From Acidobacteriaceae bacterium (GTDB lineage Bacteria; Acidobacteriota; Terriglobia; Terriglobales; Acidobacteriaceae), in assembly GCA_025360645.1 (NCBI GenBank), contig JANYBT010000022.1:1-64000 (forward strand): a DNA stretch of 64,000 bases, written 5' to 3'. Within the stretch, counting starts at the first letter, position 1; every line of letters begins with the position of its first letter. The translations under genes were made by a program, and so were the position numbers. The notes under the pieces were generated by a model. It was given only the letters and a program-made list of their open reading frames with translations. It did no database searches and had not been told where the DNA came from. Shown piece after piece: positions 1-7,837 of the stretch.

Positions 1-414
1 CGCGATCCTCTGAAGGGGGGCGCTCTTCACCGGGACAGGAACGACTTGACGCGATCGCGGGTGGTCTGGACCCTGTGCCACCGGGCCTAAAGGCCGATGC
101 TGAGGGGTGCTTGACGCGGCCCTAAAGGGCCGCTCTTCCACTTACCCCGAAAACGGTCGGGGCTGAAAAGCCCGGTCGACGGAACGGGTTGTGCGGCCCT
201 GAAGGCCGGCTCTTTCCACTTACCCCGAAAAGCCGGGGGCTGAAGCCCCGTTGATTGAATGGGGTTGCGCGGCCCTAAAGGGCCACTCTTCCACTAACCC
301 CGAAGACGGTCGCTGAAGCCCGTCAATAGAATGTGCTGACGCGGCCCTTTTAGCGCCGCGTTCCCGACGTCCGGGAGAAGAGCGCTCTCGCGTTCGACTC
401 CCCCCTCGTCCCAG
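1..414. repeat. Left REP cluster of the RAYT locus
   Basis: This non-coding stretch is built from repeats of about 75 bp. Each ends in a GC-rich palindrome, best copy GCGGCCCTAAAGGGCCGC (116-133), followed by the tail CTCTTCCAC. Degenerate copies lie near 192-217, 268-293 and 338-358, and an inverted copy at 422-439 sits at the 3' end of the RAYT gene. Between the palindromes is a second weak hairpin of the form GGGGCTGAAGCCCC. This layout is what REP/REPIN repeats mobilised by a RAYT look like. No independent gene is seen here apart from a copied RAYT tail at 51-125. Confidence 0.75.
51..125 (+). pseudogene. Detached copy of the RAYT C-terminal tail
   Basis: Read on the plus strand these 75 bases give a 24-residue tail ending CLTRP-stop. 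It is nearly identical to the last residues of the RAYT encoded on the minus strand at 430-897; both contain GGLDPVPPGLKAD. Upstream (1-50) the similarity stops, so only the 3' end is present. It is either a truncated second RAYT or a REP unit that carries the gene end with it. Confidence 0.6.
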
Positions 415-429
415 TGGAAGAGCGGCCCT

Positions 430-897
430 TTAGGGCCGCGTCAAGCACTCCACGACATCGGCCTTTAGGCCCGGTGGCACAGGATCGAGACCGCCCGCGA
501 TCGCCGCGGAACAATAAGGATAGTCTTCGGGCCTCGCCGCCAACCCGGCGCGCACGGGATTCCGCAACAGGTATCCGCGATGATGTTCGTAATCCCGTTT
601 ATCGCGAATTCTATGGTTAGTGAAACTCGGTTGCCAAACCGGTCTCGCGGAATGCAAACGAAACGAAAATCCGCCCTTGATAAATTGCACGGCCCGCTCC
701 ACAGAGAAAGGGTCGGCGGACGTGAGCAAAAGATGGAAGTGGTCGGGCATGATGACAAATTCGTGGAGCTGATATTTTCCTTGCGCGCGATAGTCGAGAA
801 GGGTTTCGGCGAACAATCGGGCGGTGGCGTCGCAGCGAAAGATGGCACAACGCTGCGCCGCCACAGAGGTGACGAAGAAAGTTCGGTTGTCCTCCAT
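430..897 (-). CDS. REP-associated tyrosine transposase (RAYT, Y1_Tnp/IS200-like)
   Basis: The 155-residue product is a single-domain Y1/HUH transposase of the Transposase_17 (RAYT) type. It has the HUH metal site in MPDHFHLLL (about residues 50-58). The hallmark C-terminal stretch YLLRNPVRAGL carries the likely catalytic Tyr and is followed by the family's PEDYPY motif. RAYTs act on REP palindromes as single-stranded DNA. This one is flanked by REP clusters on both sides, and its last codons lie inside a REP palindrome (422-439), so the repeat supplies part of the protein and its stop codon. Length is normal for the family and the frame is intact, so it may be active. No second subunit or terminal inverted repeat of a classical IS is seen. 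Confidence 0.85.
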   Translation of the reverse strand: MEDNRTFFVTSVAAQRCAIFRCDATARLFAETLLDYRAQGKYQLHEFVIMPDHFHLLLTSADPFSVERAVQFIKGGFSFRLHSARPVWQPSFTNHRIRDKRDYEHHRGYLLRNPVRAGLAARPEDYPYCSAAIAGGLDPVPPGLKADVVECLTRP

Positions 898-966
898 ACG
901 GGAGAGGATAGAGCGATCTGGACGGCTCCGATGTGAAGCGGGTCACATGGAAATGGTCGTCTTTCA

Positions 967-1181
967 CCACCGGGCCTAAAGGCCGATGTTTTTGAGTACT
1001 TGACGCGGCCCTAAATGGCCGCTCTTCCACCGACCCCAAAAAACCTGGGGCTGAAGCCCGGTCGATGGAACGGGGTTACGCGGCCCTGAAGAGCGGTTCC
1101 TCCAGCGACCCCTGAAAAGGCCTGGGGCTGAAGCCCGTCAATAGAATGTGCTAACGCGGCCCTAAAGGGCCGCTCTTCCAC
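967..1181. repeat. Right REP cluster of the RAYT locus, with another copied RAYT tail
   Basis: Palindromes GCGGCCCTAAATGGCCGC (1005-1022) and GCGGCCCTAAAGGGCCGC (1156-1173) are both followed by CTCTTCCAC, with a degenerate unit near 1080-1105. Bases 967-1014 read on the plus strand as PPGLKADVFEYLTRP-stop, a third copy of the RAYT C-terminal tail. The spacer (1030-1075) again carries a GGGGCTGAAGCCC hairpin. From 898 to 966 and from 1182 to 1228 I see nothing else. Confidence 0.7.
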
Positions 1182-1228
1182 CTACACCAAGGCGCGGCCA
1201 AGCGCTGGGTGGCTGACGCGCGGTCTAT

Positions 1229-1313
1229 TTCATCGGAAGCCTGCGCGGTGTTCTTTCAAGATGCAACGACCCATTCATCCGAAGCGGGCGCGGTGTTCTT
1301 TCAGGATGCAGCG
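1229..1313. repeat. Tandem duplication of the CoA-binding gene's 3' end
   Basis: Two copies of a 40-base segment lie 45 bases apart (1229-1268 and 1274-1313). The second encodes the real C-terminus of the minus-strand CoA-binding protein. The first, beyond its stop codon, still reads RCILKEHRAGFR-stop in the same orientation, against RCILKEHRARFG-stop in the gene. The differences show that the duplication is not brand new. Confidence 0.7.
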
Positions 1314-1676
1314 GTCCATCACTACGAAGATTCCGGCGGCGCGGGCTTTGGCGGCGGCGGCTTCGTGGACCACGTCTTCCTGCATCCAGATGGCGGGGAT
1401 TTTCAGCTGGATGGCCTGAGCGACGATTTCTTCCACAAACTCCGGGCGACGAAAGATGTTGACCAGGTCAATCTTGCCGGGGACGTCAAGCAGGGTGGCA
1501 TAGGCATCCTCGCCGAGCGCCTCTTTGACTTGGGGATTGACGGGGATGATGCGATATCCCTGGGACTGCATGTAGGCGGCGACGCCATGACTGGGTCGCA
1601 TCGGGTTGTCAGACAAGCCAACCACCGCGATGTTCTTCGCCGTGGTCAGAAGATCGCGGATGGGATCGGAAGACAC
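1275..1676 (-). CDS. CoA-binding protein, YccU family
   Basis: This 133-residue protein is a stand-alone CoA-binding Rossmann domain (CoA_binding_2/YccU). The N-terminal nucleotide-binding turn reads IAVVGLSDNPMRPSHGVA. Family features in the middle and C-terminal half are IPVNP, DLVNIFRRPEFV and the IWMQ.DVVHEAAAAKARAAG segment. Family members bind CoA, but the physiological role is not established. The start is GTG at 1676, preceded by GAAGGAG. It is a monocistronic gene with its own promoter candidate. It sits beside the REP/RAYT region, and its 3' end has been tandemly duplicated downstream. Confidence 0.85.
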   Translation of the reverse strand: MSSDPIRDLLTTAKNIAVVGLSDNPMRPSHGVAAYMQSQGYRIIPVNPQVKEALGEDAYATLLDVPGKIDLVNIFRRPEFVEEIVAQAIQLKIPAIWMQEDVVHEAAAAKARAAGIFVVMDRCILKEHRARFG

Positions 1677-1700
1677 GAGGCTCCTTCGGGTTGCAGTTCC

Positions 1701-1730
1701 ATTCTAGTCACAAGGGAGGGCTGCGGCCAA
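1701..1730 (-). promoter_or_regulatory. Candidate promoter of the CoA-binding gene
   Basis: On the minus strand, TTGGCC (1730-1725) is followed after 18 bases by TAGAAT (1706-1701). This lies about 25 bases upstream of the GTG start and its Shine-Dalgarno GAAGGAG. Identified by eye only. Confidence 0.4.
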
Positions 1731-1738
1731 ACCCGCGC

Positions 1739-1803
1739 TATCGCTGAAACATCTTGCGGCCAAACCCGGCGCTATCGCTTAACTTCCTTATCGCTGACCT
1801 TCT
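1739..1803. repeat. Duplicated 3' end of the upstream membrane-protein gene
   Basis: Downstream of the DUF2127-like gene (minus strand) the sequence encodes RKMFQR-stop at about 1740-1760, copying that gene's real end RKMFDR-stop. The segment GATAGCGC(C)GGGTTTGGCCGC occurs twice, at about 1722-1744 and 1757-1780. Further TATCGCT units are scattered up to 1803. Confidence 0.5.
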
Positions 1804-2235
1804 TTATCGATCAAACATCTTTCTTACGGGAGGCGCGAGCAGGTACACCAGCGCAAAGCCGTTGACGATTCCCATGATCAGAGCGAGAGGGGAGGGATGG
1901 ATCAAGCGAGGCAGAAGCGAGACGATCCCGACGGCTGCGAAGACGATGGTCAGCAAGCGGGCCCAGTTTTGCATGGCCATCAAGCCAAAGCCGAGAACGA
2001 CATGAACCAGGGCGTAGAGCAAGAGGGCAAGTCCGATCCAGCGTCCGGTGCCCGAAAGCAAACGCTCGACAAAGTTGCCTTCCGCAGCCAGGGACGCCAG
2101 TTTGGCAGTCAGCCCGGAAGCCAGCCATACCAGAAGCGCGAACAGTACGCCCATGCCTCCGCGAAAGAATTGATAGATGGCGATGAAAGTAACGCCGACG
2201 GGACGAATAAGCGCCTCCTGAGGATATACCAACAA
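1804..2235 (-). CDS. Small integral membrane protein, DUF2127-like
   Basis: The product (up to 143 residues) has four hydrophobic segments at about 12-38, 64-83, 90-110 and 114-134. It begins with RPVGVTFIAIYQF, as many DUF2127-type membrane proteins do. Function is unknown. The start is uncertain. The frame opens with TTG at 2235, which has no good ribosome site. A perfect AGGAGG (2219-2214) lies inside the frame, five bases before an in-frame ATT codon at 2208, and that codon falls exactly where family proteins begin. Either a TTG start or a rare ATT start is possible. Confidence 0.55.
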   Translation of the reverse strand: MLVYPQEALIRPVGVTFIAIYQFFRGGMGVLFALLVWLASGLTAKLASLAAEGNFVERLLSGTGRWIGLALLLYALVHVVLGFGLMAMQNWARLLTIVFAAVGIVSLLPRLIHPSPLALIMGIVNGFALVYLLAPPVRKMFDR

Positions 2236-2351
2236 TAGCTCACAGCCACAGTATAGGAATCGCGGCTTGGGGGGAAGTACAAAGTTGGTGCGCGGACGGT
2301 GCTGCGTTCAGGTGCGAACAAGGCGCGAAGGGCGATGTAAGATGAACATTC

Positions 2352-3605
2352 ATGGTGTTCCCTTTGAGCTCAGGCATTCCCGAGGTGTTTCCGACGGCGC
2401 AGCAGGAGGTCGCGCGGATCGCGTCCCAGGCGGGAGTGAAGTGGGCGGTTGAGTGGTTTCGTCGCCAGGAACCGCAGTTGGCGCAGTGGCAGATGGAGTT
2501 GGCGCGCATTCCCGGCCCACCTTTTGGCGAGGAAGAACGCAGTCGTTGGGCGGAGCAGAGATTCCGGGAATTGGGATTGGAGGATGTGCACCGCGACGAG
2601 TTGGGGAATGTTTTCGGGAGGAGTGAAGGATTCGGGCAGCGCTGCGTGGCAGTGAGCGCCCACCTGGATACAGTTTTTCCGGCAGGAACGAAGCTGGAAG
2701 TGAAGCAGCAGGGAAGCCGTCTGGAAGGGCCTGGCATTTCCGACAATGCGGCGGGAGTGACGGCACTGCTGGCGATGGCGGCGGTGATGCGCGAGGCCGA
2801 ACTGCAGCATGGCGCTCCGATCCTGTTCATCGCGAACGTAGGCGAGGAGGGCGAGGGCGACCTGCGCGGAATGAGGCATGTATTTGCCACGCCGCGCTTA
2901 AGCGAGAGCATTGCCAGTAGCCTGGTGGTGGATGGAGCGGGCAGCGACACGGTCATCGCGCAGGCCTTGGGGAGCAAGCGTTTTGAGATTGAAGTGCGCG
3001 GGCCGGGAGGCCACTCCTGGAGCGACTATGGCGTACCTCATCCGGTGGTGGCGCTGGCGAACGCAATCCAGAGGCTGAGCCAGATGGCGCTTCCGCAATC
3101 GCCGAAGACGACGTTCAACGTGGGAACGATTCAGGGTGGGACCTCAGTGAATTCGATTCCGCAGTCGGCCACTATGCGGGTGGATTTACGCTCGGCATCG
3201 GCGGAGGAGCTGGACAAACTGGAAGGCGCGCTGCGGGTTGCCATGGAGCATTGCGTAGAGGAAGAGGATGAGCGCTCGGAGAGGCTGGGGAAACGCGGCG
3301 GAAAACTGAGCGCGGAGTTGCGGATGATTGGGGATCGTCCGGCGGGGGAGGTAGCGGAGGGGGCGAGGATTCTGCAGGTGATGGATGCGGTGGACGGGCA
3401 TCTGGGCAATGTGACGCGTCGGCAGCGGGCGTCCACCGATGCGAATATTCCCATCGCGCTGGGGCGGGAAGCGATCACCGTTGGGGGCGGCGGGACTGGC
3501 GGTGGAGCGCATACCTTGCAGGAGTGGTTTGATTGCCGGGGGCGGGAATTGGGGCTGAAACGGATCCTGCTGGCGCTGCTGGCCCTGGCGGGGTCGGCTG
3601 AGTAG
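2352..3605 (+). CDS. M20 family zinc peptidase (tripeptidase/dipeptidase-like)
   Basis: This 417-residue cytoplasmic metallopeptidase of the M20 clan probably removes residues from small peptides. Visible metal and catalytic motifs are SAHLDT (about 102-107), GISDNAAGV (128-136), the Glu-Glu pair in NVGEEGEG (162-169) and the late His in GGGAHTLQEWFD (about 382-393). The dimerisation domain is present between them, with GPGGHSW and GTIQGGTSVNSIP. No signal peptide is seen. The ATG at 2352 has only a weak ribosome site, so the start could differ by a few codons. It is transcribed alone. M20 substrates cannot be assigned from sequence by eye. Confidence 0.85.
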   Translation: MVFPLSSGIPEVFPTAQQEVARIASQAGVKWAVEWFRRQEPQLAQWQMELARIPGPPFGEEERSRWAEQRFRELGLEDVHRDELGNVFGRSEGFGQRCVAVSAHLDTVFPAGTKLEVKQQGSRLEGPGISDNAAGVTALLAMAAVMREAELQHGAPILFIANVGEEGEGDLRGMRHVFATPRLSESIASSLVVDGAGSDTVIAQALGSKRFEIEVRGPGGHSWSDYGVPHPVVALANAIQRLSQMALPQSPKTTFNVGTIQGGTSVNSIPQSATMRVDLRSASAEELDKLEGALRVAMEHCVEEEDERSERLGKRGGKLSAELRMIGDRPAGEVAEGARILQVMDAVDGHLGNVTRRQRASTDANIPIALGREAITVGGGGTGGGAHTLQEWFDCRGRELGLKRILLALLALAGSAE

Positions 3606-3770
3606 TATAAAAAATGCGTGGAATTGGGCTATACTTTTGGCCAGTTGGCGCGTCTAACGAAGTAAGGCGATGGTTCTCCTAATGGTTCTCCCGTTGAAGC
3701 GGGGAGGCACATCGGTATTAGGCTCATCGGTATAATGAGTTGTGGTGCATTCTCAGGAGGAAATTGACGT

Positions 3771-5360
3771 ATGGATTCGCGCGCAAGCGCCTTTTTGGTG
3801 CGCCTGAAGGCGAACCGCTGGGCGTACACAGTGACGATTGCGGCCACCTTGGCCGTGGGAATTTTGCTGGGCACAATTGTATCGTCGGGGGTGAAGGGCA
3901 AAGAACCGAAGTCGTCCGACGCCACGCAATTGACGGTGCCGGCACCGCAGCAGTTGTCCAACACCTTTTCGCAGATTTCCAAACAATTGGAACCGAGCGT
4001 AGTCAACATCAACACTGAATCAACGGTAAAGAATCCGCACGTCCGCCGTGGTGCTCCCGGTGGACAGGGCGGACAGGGTGGGCAAGGAGACGATCAGCAA
4101 GATTTATTCGACCGATTTTTTGGTGGTCAAGGCGGGCAGGGTGGTCCGGGCGGGGACGGCAGTATCCGCGAACGTTCGCTGGGTTCGGGAGTGATTGTGG
4201 ACCCGAAGGGCTACATTGTGACCAACCGGCACGTGGTCGAGAAGGCGGACCGCATCCGGGTGAAGCTGCAGGATGATGCGGCGGGCGTGCAGCACGACGC
4301 CAAGTTGATCGGGATGGACCAGGAAACCGACCTGGCGGTGATCAAGATCGATGTGGACAAGCCGCTGCCCGCAGCCAAGATGGGGAACTCGGAGAGCATG
4401 CAAGTGGGCGATTGGGTGCTGGCCGTGGGGAGCCCGTTCGGCTTGCAGGAAACCGTGACGGCGGGCATTGTTTCGGCCAAGGGGCGGAACATTGTTCCGG
4501 GCCGGCAGTTCCAGTCGTTCATCCAAACCGATGCGGCGATCAATCCCGGGAACTCGGGCGGACCGCTGGTGAACATGACCGGTGAAGTGATCGGCATCAA
4601 TACAGCGATTATTACCGAAACCAGTACCTATGCCGGCGTGGGTTTCGCCATGCCGTCCAATACGGTGGTGCAGGTGTACAACCAATTGATCGCACCGGAC
4701 CACCGCGTAGTGCGCGGGTCGATCGGAGTGATGTTCAGCGCGCAGGAATCTCCGGCAGTGGCGCGTGTGTATGGCGGCGGTTCGGGAGTGACACTGTCTA
4801 ACGTAGTCGCTGGAAGCCCCGCGGACGAGGCAGGGTTGAAGGTGGGGGACACGATCACAGCGGTGGATGGCAAACAGGTGAAGGTGGGCGACGATCTGGT
4901 GTCTGACATCGCGGTGCGCAAACCGGGATCGAAGGCAAAACTGACCTACCTGCGCAACGGAAACAAGTCAGAAACGATGGTCACGGTGGGGGACAGGGCG
5001 AAATTGTTTGCAGCCCGTCTGGGAGATGAAGAAGCGTCCACCGATGAAGACCAACCGAAGCCGAGCAAGTTCGGCGTCACGGTTCGGCCGATTTCGCCGG
5101 AACTGGCAGAACGCATGAGCCTGACGGCGGGCAAGGGCGTGATTGTGACCGACGTGAAGCAGGGTTCGTTCGCGGATGACATCGGAGTGACCCGCGGCGA
5201 TGTGATCCTGGAAGTCAACAAGAAGGTGGTAAACAGCGCGGACGACTTCAGCCGGATCGAATCGTCCCTGAAGAGCGGGCAAGACGTGGTATTTTTGGTA
5301 CGCCAGCAGGGTGCTGGACGTCAGGATGGCGCGATCTTCCTGGCAGGTACGTTGCCGTAA
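3771..5360 (+). CDS. DegP/HtrA-type periplasmic serine protease
   Basis: This 529-residue Do-type protease/chaperone of the cell envelope has an N-terminal membrane anchor or signal (about 18-40) and a Gln/Gly-rich flexible insert of [10 protein letters not shown] type (about 97-128). Next comes the trypsin-like domain with the triad His154 (TNRHVV), Asp187 (ETDLAV) and Ser262 (NPGNSGGP). Two PDZ domains follow, at about 310-400 and 430-520. AGGAGG lies a good distance before the ATG. A strong hairpin terminator follows the stop. It is expected to degrade or refold misfolded envelope proteins. The long Gly/Gln insert before the protease domain is unusual for DegP but common in acidobacterial homologues (family knowledge). 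Confidence 0.92.
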   Translation: MDSRASAFLVRLKANRWAYTVTIAATLAVGILLGTIVSSGVKGKEPKSSDATQLTVPAPQQLSNTFSQISKQLEPSVVNINTESTVKNPHVRRGAPGGQGGQGGQGDDQQDLFDRFFGGQGGQGGPGGDGSIRERSLGSGVIVDPKGYIVTNRHVVEKADRIRVKLQDDAAGVQHDAKLIGMDQETDLAVIKIDVDKPLPAAKMGNSESMQVGDWVLAVGSPFGLQETVTAGIVSAKGRNIVPGRQFQSFIQTDAAINPGNSGGPLVNMTGEVIGINTAIITETSTYAGVGFAMPSNTVVQVYNQLIAPDHRVVRGSIGVMFSAQESPAVARVYGGGSGVTLSNVVAGSPADEAGLKVGDTITAVDGKQVKVGDDLVSDIAVRKPGSKAKLTYLRNGNKSETMVTVGDRAKLFAARLGDEEASTDEDQPKPSKFGVTVRPISPELAERMSLTAGKGVIVTDVKQGSFADDIGVTRGDVILEVNKKVVNSADDFSRIESSLKSGQDVVFLVRQQGAGRQDGAIFLAGTLP

Positions 5361-5370
5361 GCAGTGATTT

Positions 5371-5403
5371 CAGAACCCAGCCGGGGAGTCTGGCTGGGTT
5401 CTG
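5371..5403 (+). terminator. Hairpin terminator after degP
   Basis: A perfect 12-bp stem, CAGAACCCAGCC (5371-5382) with GGCTGGGTTCTG (5392-5403), encloses a 9-base loop and is followed by GTTGTTA. It starts 10 bases after the protease stop codon and argues against the next gene starting at GTG 5364. Confidence 0.75.
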
Positions 5404-5435
5404 GTTGTTATCCTCAATTCAGGAGAGCACTGATT

Positions 5436-5951
5436 TTGGTCTTGCCCCGCTTATTTAGCGTTGGCCTCGCTGTGGCGTTGGCGTGTGCTGCGACACCGTG
5501 GGCGTCCGCGAGGGCAGCGAAAAGGCATCATGGCTCGGCTGCGGCCCATCGGGGATCTGCGGTTGGACACATGCATCACCCGGCTGGAGCGAGGGCGGCC
5601 TCCGGCAAACATTCTCGATCAAAGAAGAATACGAAGGTGCGCGGGCAGAAGGAAATTGACGCCCAGCGCACAAATCAAATTCAGACGGCGCTCATTCGGG
5701 AGCATTACCTGAGTGGCGAGCCTTCTGGCGCATGGGACAGCGCGACGCAAGAAGCTCTGCGCAAGTATCAAGCGGCCCACGGCTGGCAGGACAAGTCGGT
5801 ACCGGACTCTCGCGCCTTGATCCAATTAGGATTGGGACCGAATCACGATCGCTTGCTGAATCCAGAAAGCGCGATGACCAGCGGAAAGATCCAGAGCCCT
5901 GCACCATCGCAACTCGAAGCCGGCCCCACGCAAAACAAAACCAACCCGTAG
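5436..5951 (+). CDS. Secreted peptidoglycan-binding-like protein
   Basis: From a TTG at 5436 this gives a 171-residue protein. Its first ~27 residues form a classic signal peptide (basic start, hydrophobic VGLAVALACAA, cleavage near ASA-RA). A His/Ser/Lys-rich low-complexity part follows. Then comes a PG_binding_1-like segment (YLSGEPSGAWDSATQEALRK and PDSRALIQLGLG), whose repeat pattern normally binds cell-wall peptides. The TTG is preferred because AGGAG lies at 5421-5425. The longer frame from GTG 5364 would start inside the degP terminator hairpin. No catalytic domain is seen, so it is probably a wall-associated accessory protein. Confidence 0.65.
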   Translation: MVLPRLFSVGLAVALACAATPWASARAAKRHHGSAAAHRGSAVGHMHHPAGARAASGKHSRSKKNTKVRGQKEIDAQRTNQIQTALIREHYLSGEPSGAWDSATQEALRKYQAAHGWQDKSVPDSRALIQLGLGPNHDRLLNPESAMTSGKIQSPAPSQLEAGPTQNKTNP

Positions 5952-6086
5952 TTTCCCACCTGTAATTCCACGACGCCATTCGCGACGCTTCGCAGAAATC
6001 CGCGGTTTTACTCTAACCCGGGCCTGCGCACTCTCCGCCGACTCAAAGGCCACCAAGGGTGCGACGCTCAATCAGGACGACGAGAC

Positions 6087-6854
6087 TTAGCGTTTTGAAG
6101 GAGACGACTGGAGCGCGTTGCCGGCGGCGGCGCGGTCCACCATCCAGAGCAAGCGGCCATCAGCGGGTAAGACCAGTTGGGCAGGGAGGGGCGGTTGCAA
6201 CGGCGGTCCAAGTACCTGAGGCAACATCGCCGCCTTATCCGGGCCGCTCACCAGGAATACTACGTTGGCCGCAGCGTTGAGCAGTGGGAGGGTGAAGGTG
6301 ATGCGGTCGGTCTGAAACTTCTCCACCCAGTTCGCGATGACCAGACGCTCATGTTGGTGAAGACCGGCGCTGCCTGGGAACAACGAAGCAGTATGACCGT
6401 CGGGGCCCATGCCGAGCAGAATCAGGTCGAAGCGGGGGAACTGGCCGGGGGTGGACGCAAAGAAGTCTCGTAGCGTCTGCTCATAGGCAAGGGCGGCTGC
6501 GGCGGCATCGGGGTTTTCTGCAAGAACGCGAAACACGTTTTGGCGGGGGACGGCGACCTTCGATAGCAATGCCTCCTCCGCCATGCTGAAGTTGCTGGCG
6601 GGATCAGTGGGGGGAACGTGGCGTTCGTCGTTCCAAAACAAAAACGACTGCTTCCACGGCAGAGTGTCGAGGTAGTCGGAGGCCAGCAGGGAATAGAGGC
6701 CTCGGGGAGTGGAACCGCCGGCCAGCGCCACTGTAAATTGTCCGCGGGCGGCAACCGCGGCACGGGCTATTGCGGCAAACTCTTCGGCGGCGGCGCGGAA
6801 TAAATCCGCAGAAGTATTGAGCACGCGGATTTCGGGGGCTACGCTCATGCTCAT
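6087..6854 (-). CDS. pgl: 6-phosphogluconolactonase
   Basis: This protein of 255 residues in the SOL/DevB family hydrolyses 6-phosphogluconolactone to 6-phosphogluconate in the oxidative pentose phosphate pathway. Visible are the sugar-isomerase-like motif VALAGGSTPRGLY near the N-terminus, FWNDERHVPP, and the family signature LGMGPDGHTASLFPG. The start at 6854 is chosen because its ATG overlaps the glk stop as ATGA, which implies translational coupling. The longer frame to 6884 would intrude into glk. It is the last gene of the tkt-to-pgl operon. Confidence 0.92.
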   Translation of the reverse strand: MSMSVAPEIRVLNTSADLFRAAAEEFAAIARAAVAARGQFTVALAGGSTPRGLYSLLASDYLDTLPWKQSFLFWNDERHVPPTDPASNFSMAEEALLSKVAVPRQNVFRVLAENPDAAAAALAYEQTLRDFFASTPGQFPRFDLILLGMGPDGHTASLFPGSAGLHQHERLVIANWVEKFQTDRITFTLPLLNAAANVVFLVSGPDKAAMLPQVLGPPLQPPLPAQLVLPADGRLLWMVDRAAAGNALQSSPSKR

Positions 6855-7837
6855 TGGGGGTGGATCTTCGCGTCGGCGTAGCAAGCGGCGCCGAGGAGCG
6901 CAGTCTTGTCGTTGGTGATGACTTTGACCGGAACCGACTCAAGCAGGGTCTGCATGCGTCCCTTGCCGAGAAACGCTTGCATGAACAAAGGGCCCGCCAG
7001 CTTGGGGAGGATCTTGGGGCTGATGCCGCCACCCAGAAAAACTCCGCCTAGAGCGAAGAGCTTGAGCGCGAGATTGCCCGCTTCGGCGCCATACACGCTG
7101 ATCATCAGGTCGAGGGCTTGTTCGGCGAGCGGGGATTTGCCTGCCAAAGCGGCTTTGGAGATGGCAGCGGCGGGATCTCCCTGGCGCATTTCCTCGGCGA
7201 GCCAGGACTCATGGTGGCCGCGATAGCTCTCGCGGAGGAAGTGAAACACGTTGACCAGGCCGGGACCGGAAATGATGCGCTCATAACTGACATGGCCGAA
7301 GCGGCCGCGCAGAAAATGAAGCAGTTCAACTTCGAGATCGGTGCGGGGAGCGAAGTCGGTGTGGCCACCTTCGCAAGCAAACACGCGGTGGCGCGTGCCA
7401 TCCCAAAAAAGGCCGGCTTCTCCCAGCCCAGTGCCCGCGGCAATCACCGCTTGATTGCCAGGGGCGGGATCCTGGATCTGATTTAGAGGAACCAGGTCTT
7501 TCTCGTCTAATGCCGCGATGCCGCAAGCATTGGCTTCGAGGTCGTTGATGAGAAAAACGGAGTCCATGCTGAGTTCAGTGCGAAGGTGGGAAGCCAGCAC
7601 GACCCAGGGCAGGTTGGAAGTTTCGACCCGCTCGTTGCGGACGGGGCCGGCGATGCCAAAGCAAGCCGCATCGGCCTTGCGAGAGGAACCGGCCATGAAC
7701 TTGAGGACGATTTCGTCGAGGCTGCGAAAGTCGCGGCTGGGGAAGATGGACTCTTCCTGGATTTCGCAGCGCCCGCTCTGAACGTCGGCGAAGGCGAGGC
7801 GAGTGTTGGTACCGCCAATGTCACCGGCAAGAATCAT
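6851..7837 (-). CDS. glk: Glucokinase (Glk family)
   Basis: This 328-residue ATP-dependent glucokinase converts glucose to glucose-6-phosphate, feeding the neighbouring Zwf. The N-terminal phosphate loop [12 protein letters not shown] (residues 4-15) and the glucose-binding LINDLEANA (about 99-107) are clear. So is a second ATP-site segment, [10 protein letters not shown]. Domain order and length match the Glk (PF02685) family rather than ROK kinases. It overlaps zwf upstream and pgl downstream by ATGA-type four-base overlaps, so the three are almost certainly co-translated. Confidence 0.92.
   Translation of the reverse strand: MILAGDIGGTNTRLAFADVQSGRCEIQEESIFPSRDFRSLDEIVLKFMAGSSRKADAACFGIAGPVRNERVETSNLPWVVLASHLRTELSMDSVFLINDLEANACGIAALDEKDLVPLNQIQDPAPGNQAVIAAGTGLGEAGLFWDGTRHRVFACEGGHTDFAPRTDLEVELLHFLRGRFGHVSYERIISGPGLVNVFHFLRESYRGHHESWLAEEMRQGDPAAAISKAALAGKSPLAEQALDLMISVYGAEAGNLALKLFALGGVFLGGGISPKILPKLAGPLFMQAFLGKGRMQTLLESVPVKVITNDKTALLGAACYADAKIHPQ

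Noticed and set aside
1-1200. Complete insertion sequence or prophage end
   Set aside because: No terminal inverted repeats, target duplications, integrase or phage genes; RAYT with REP units explains the region.
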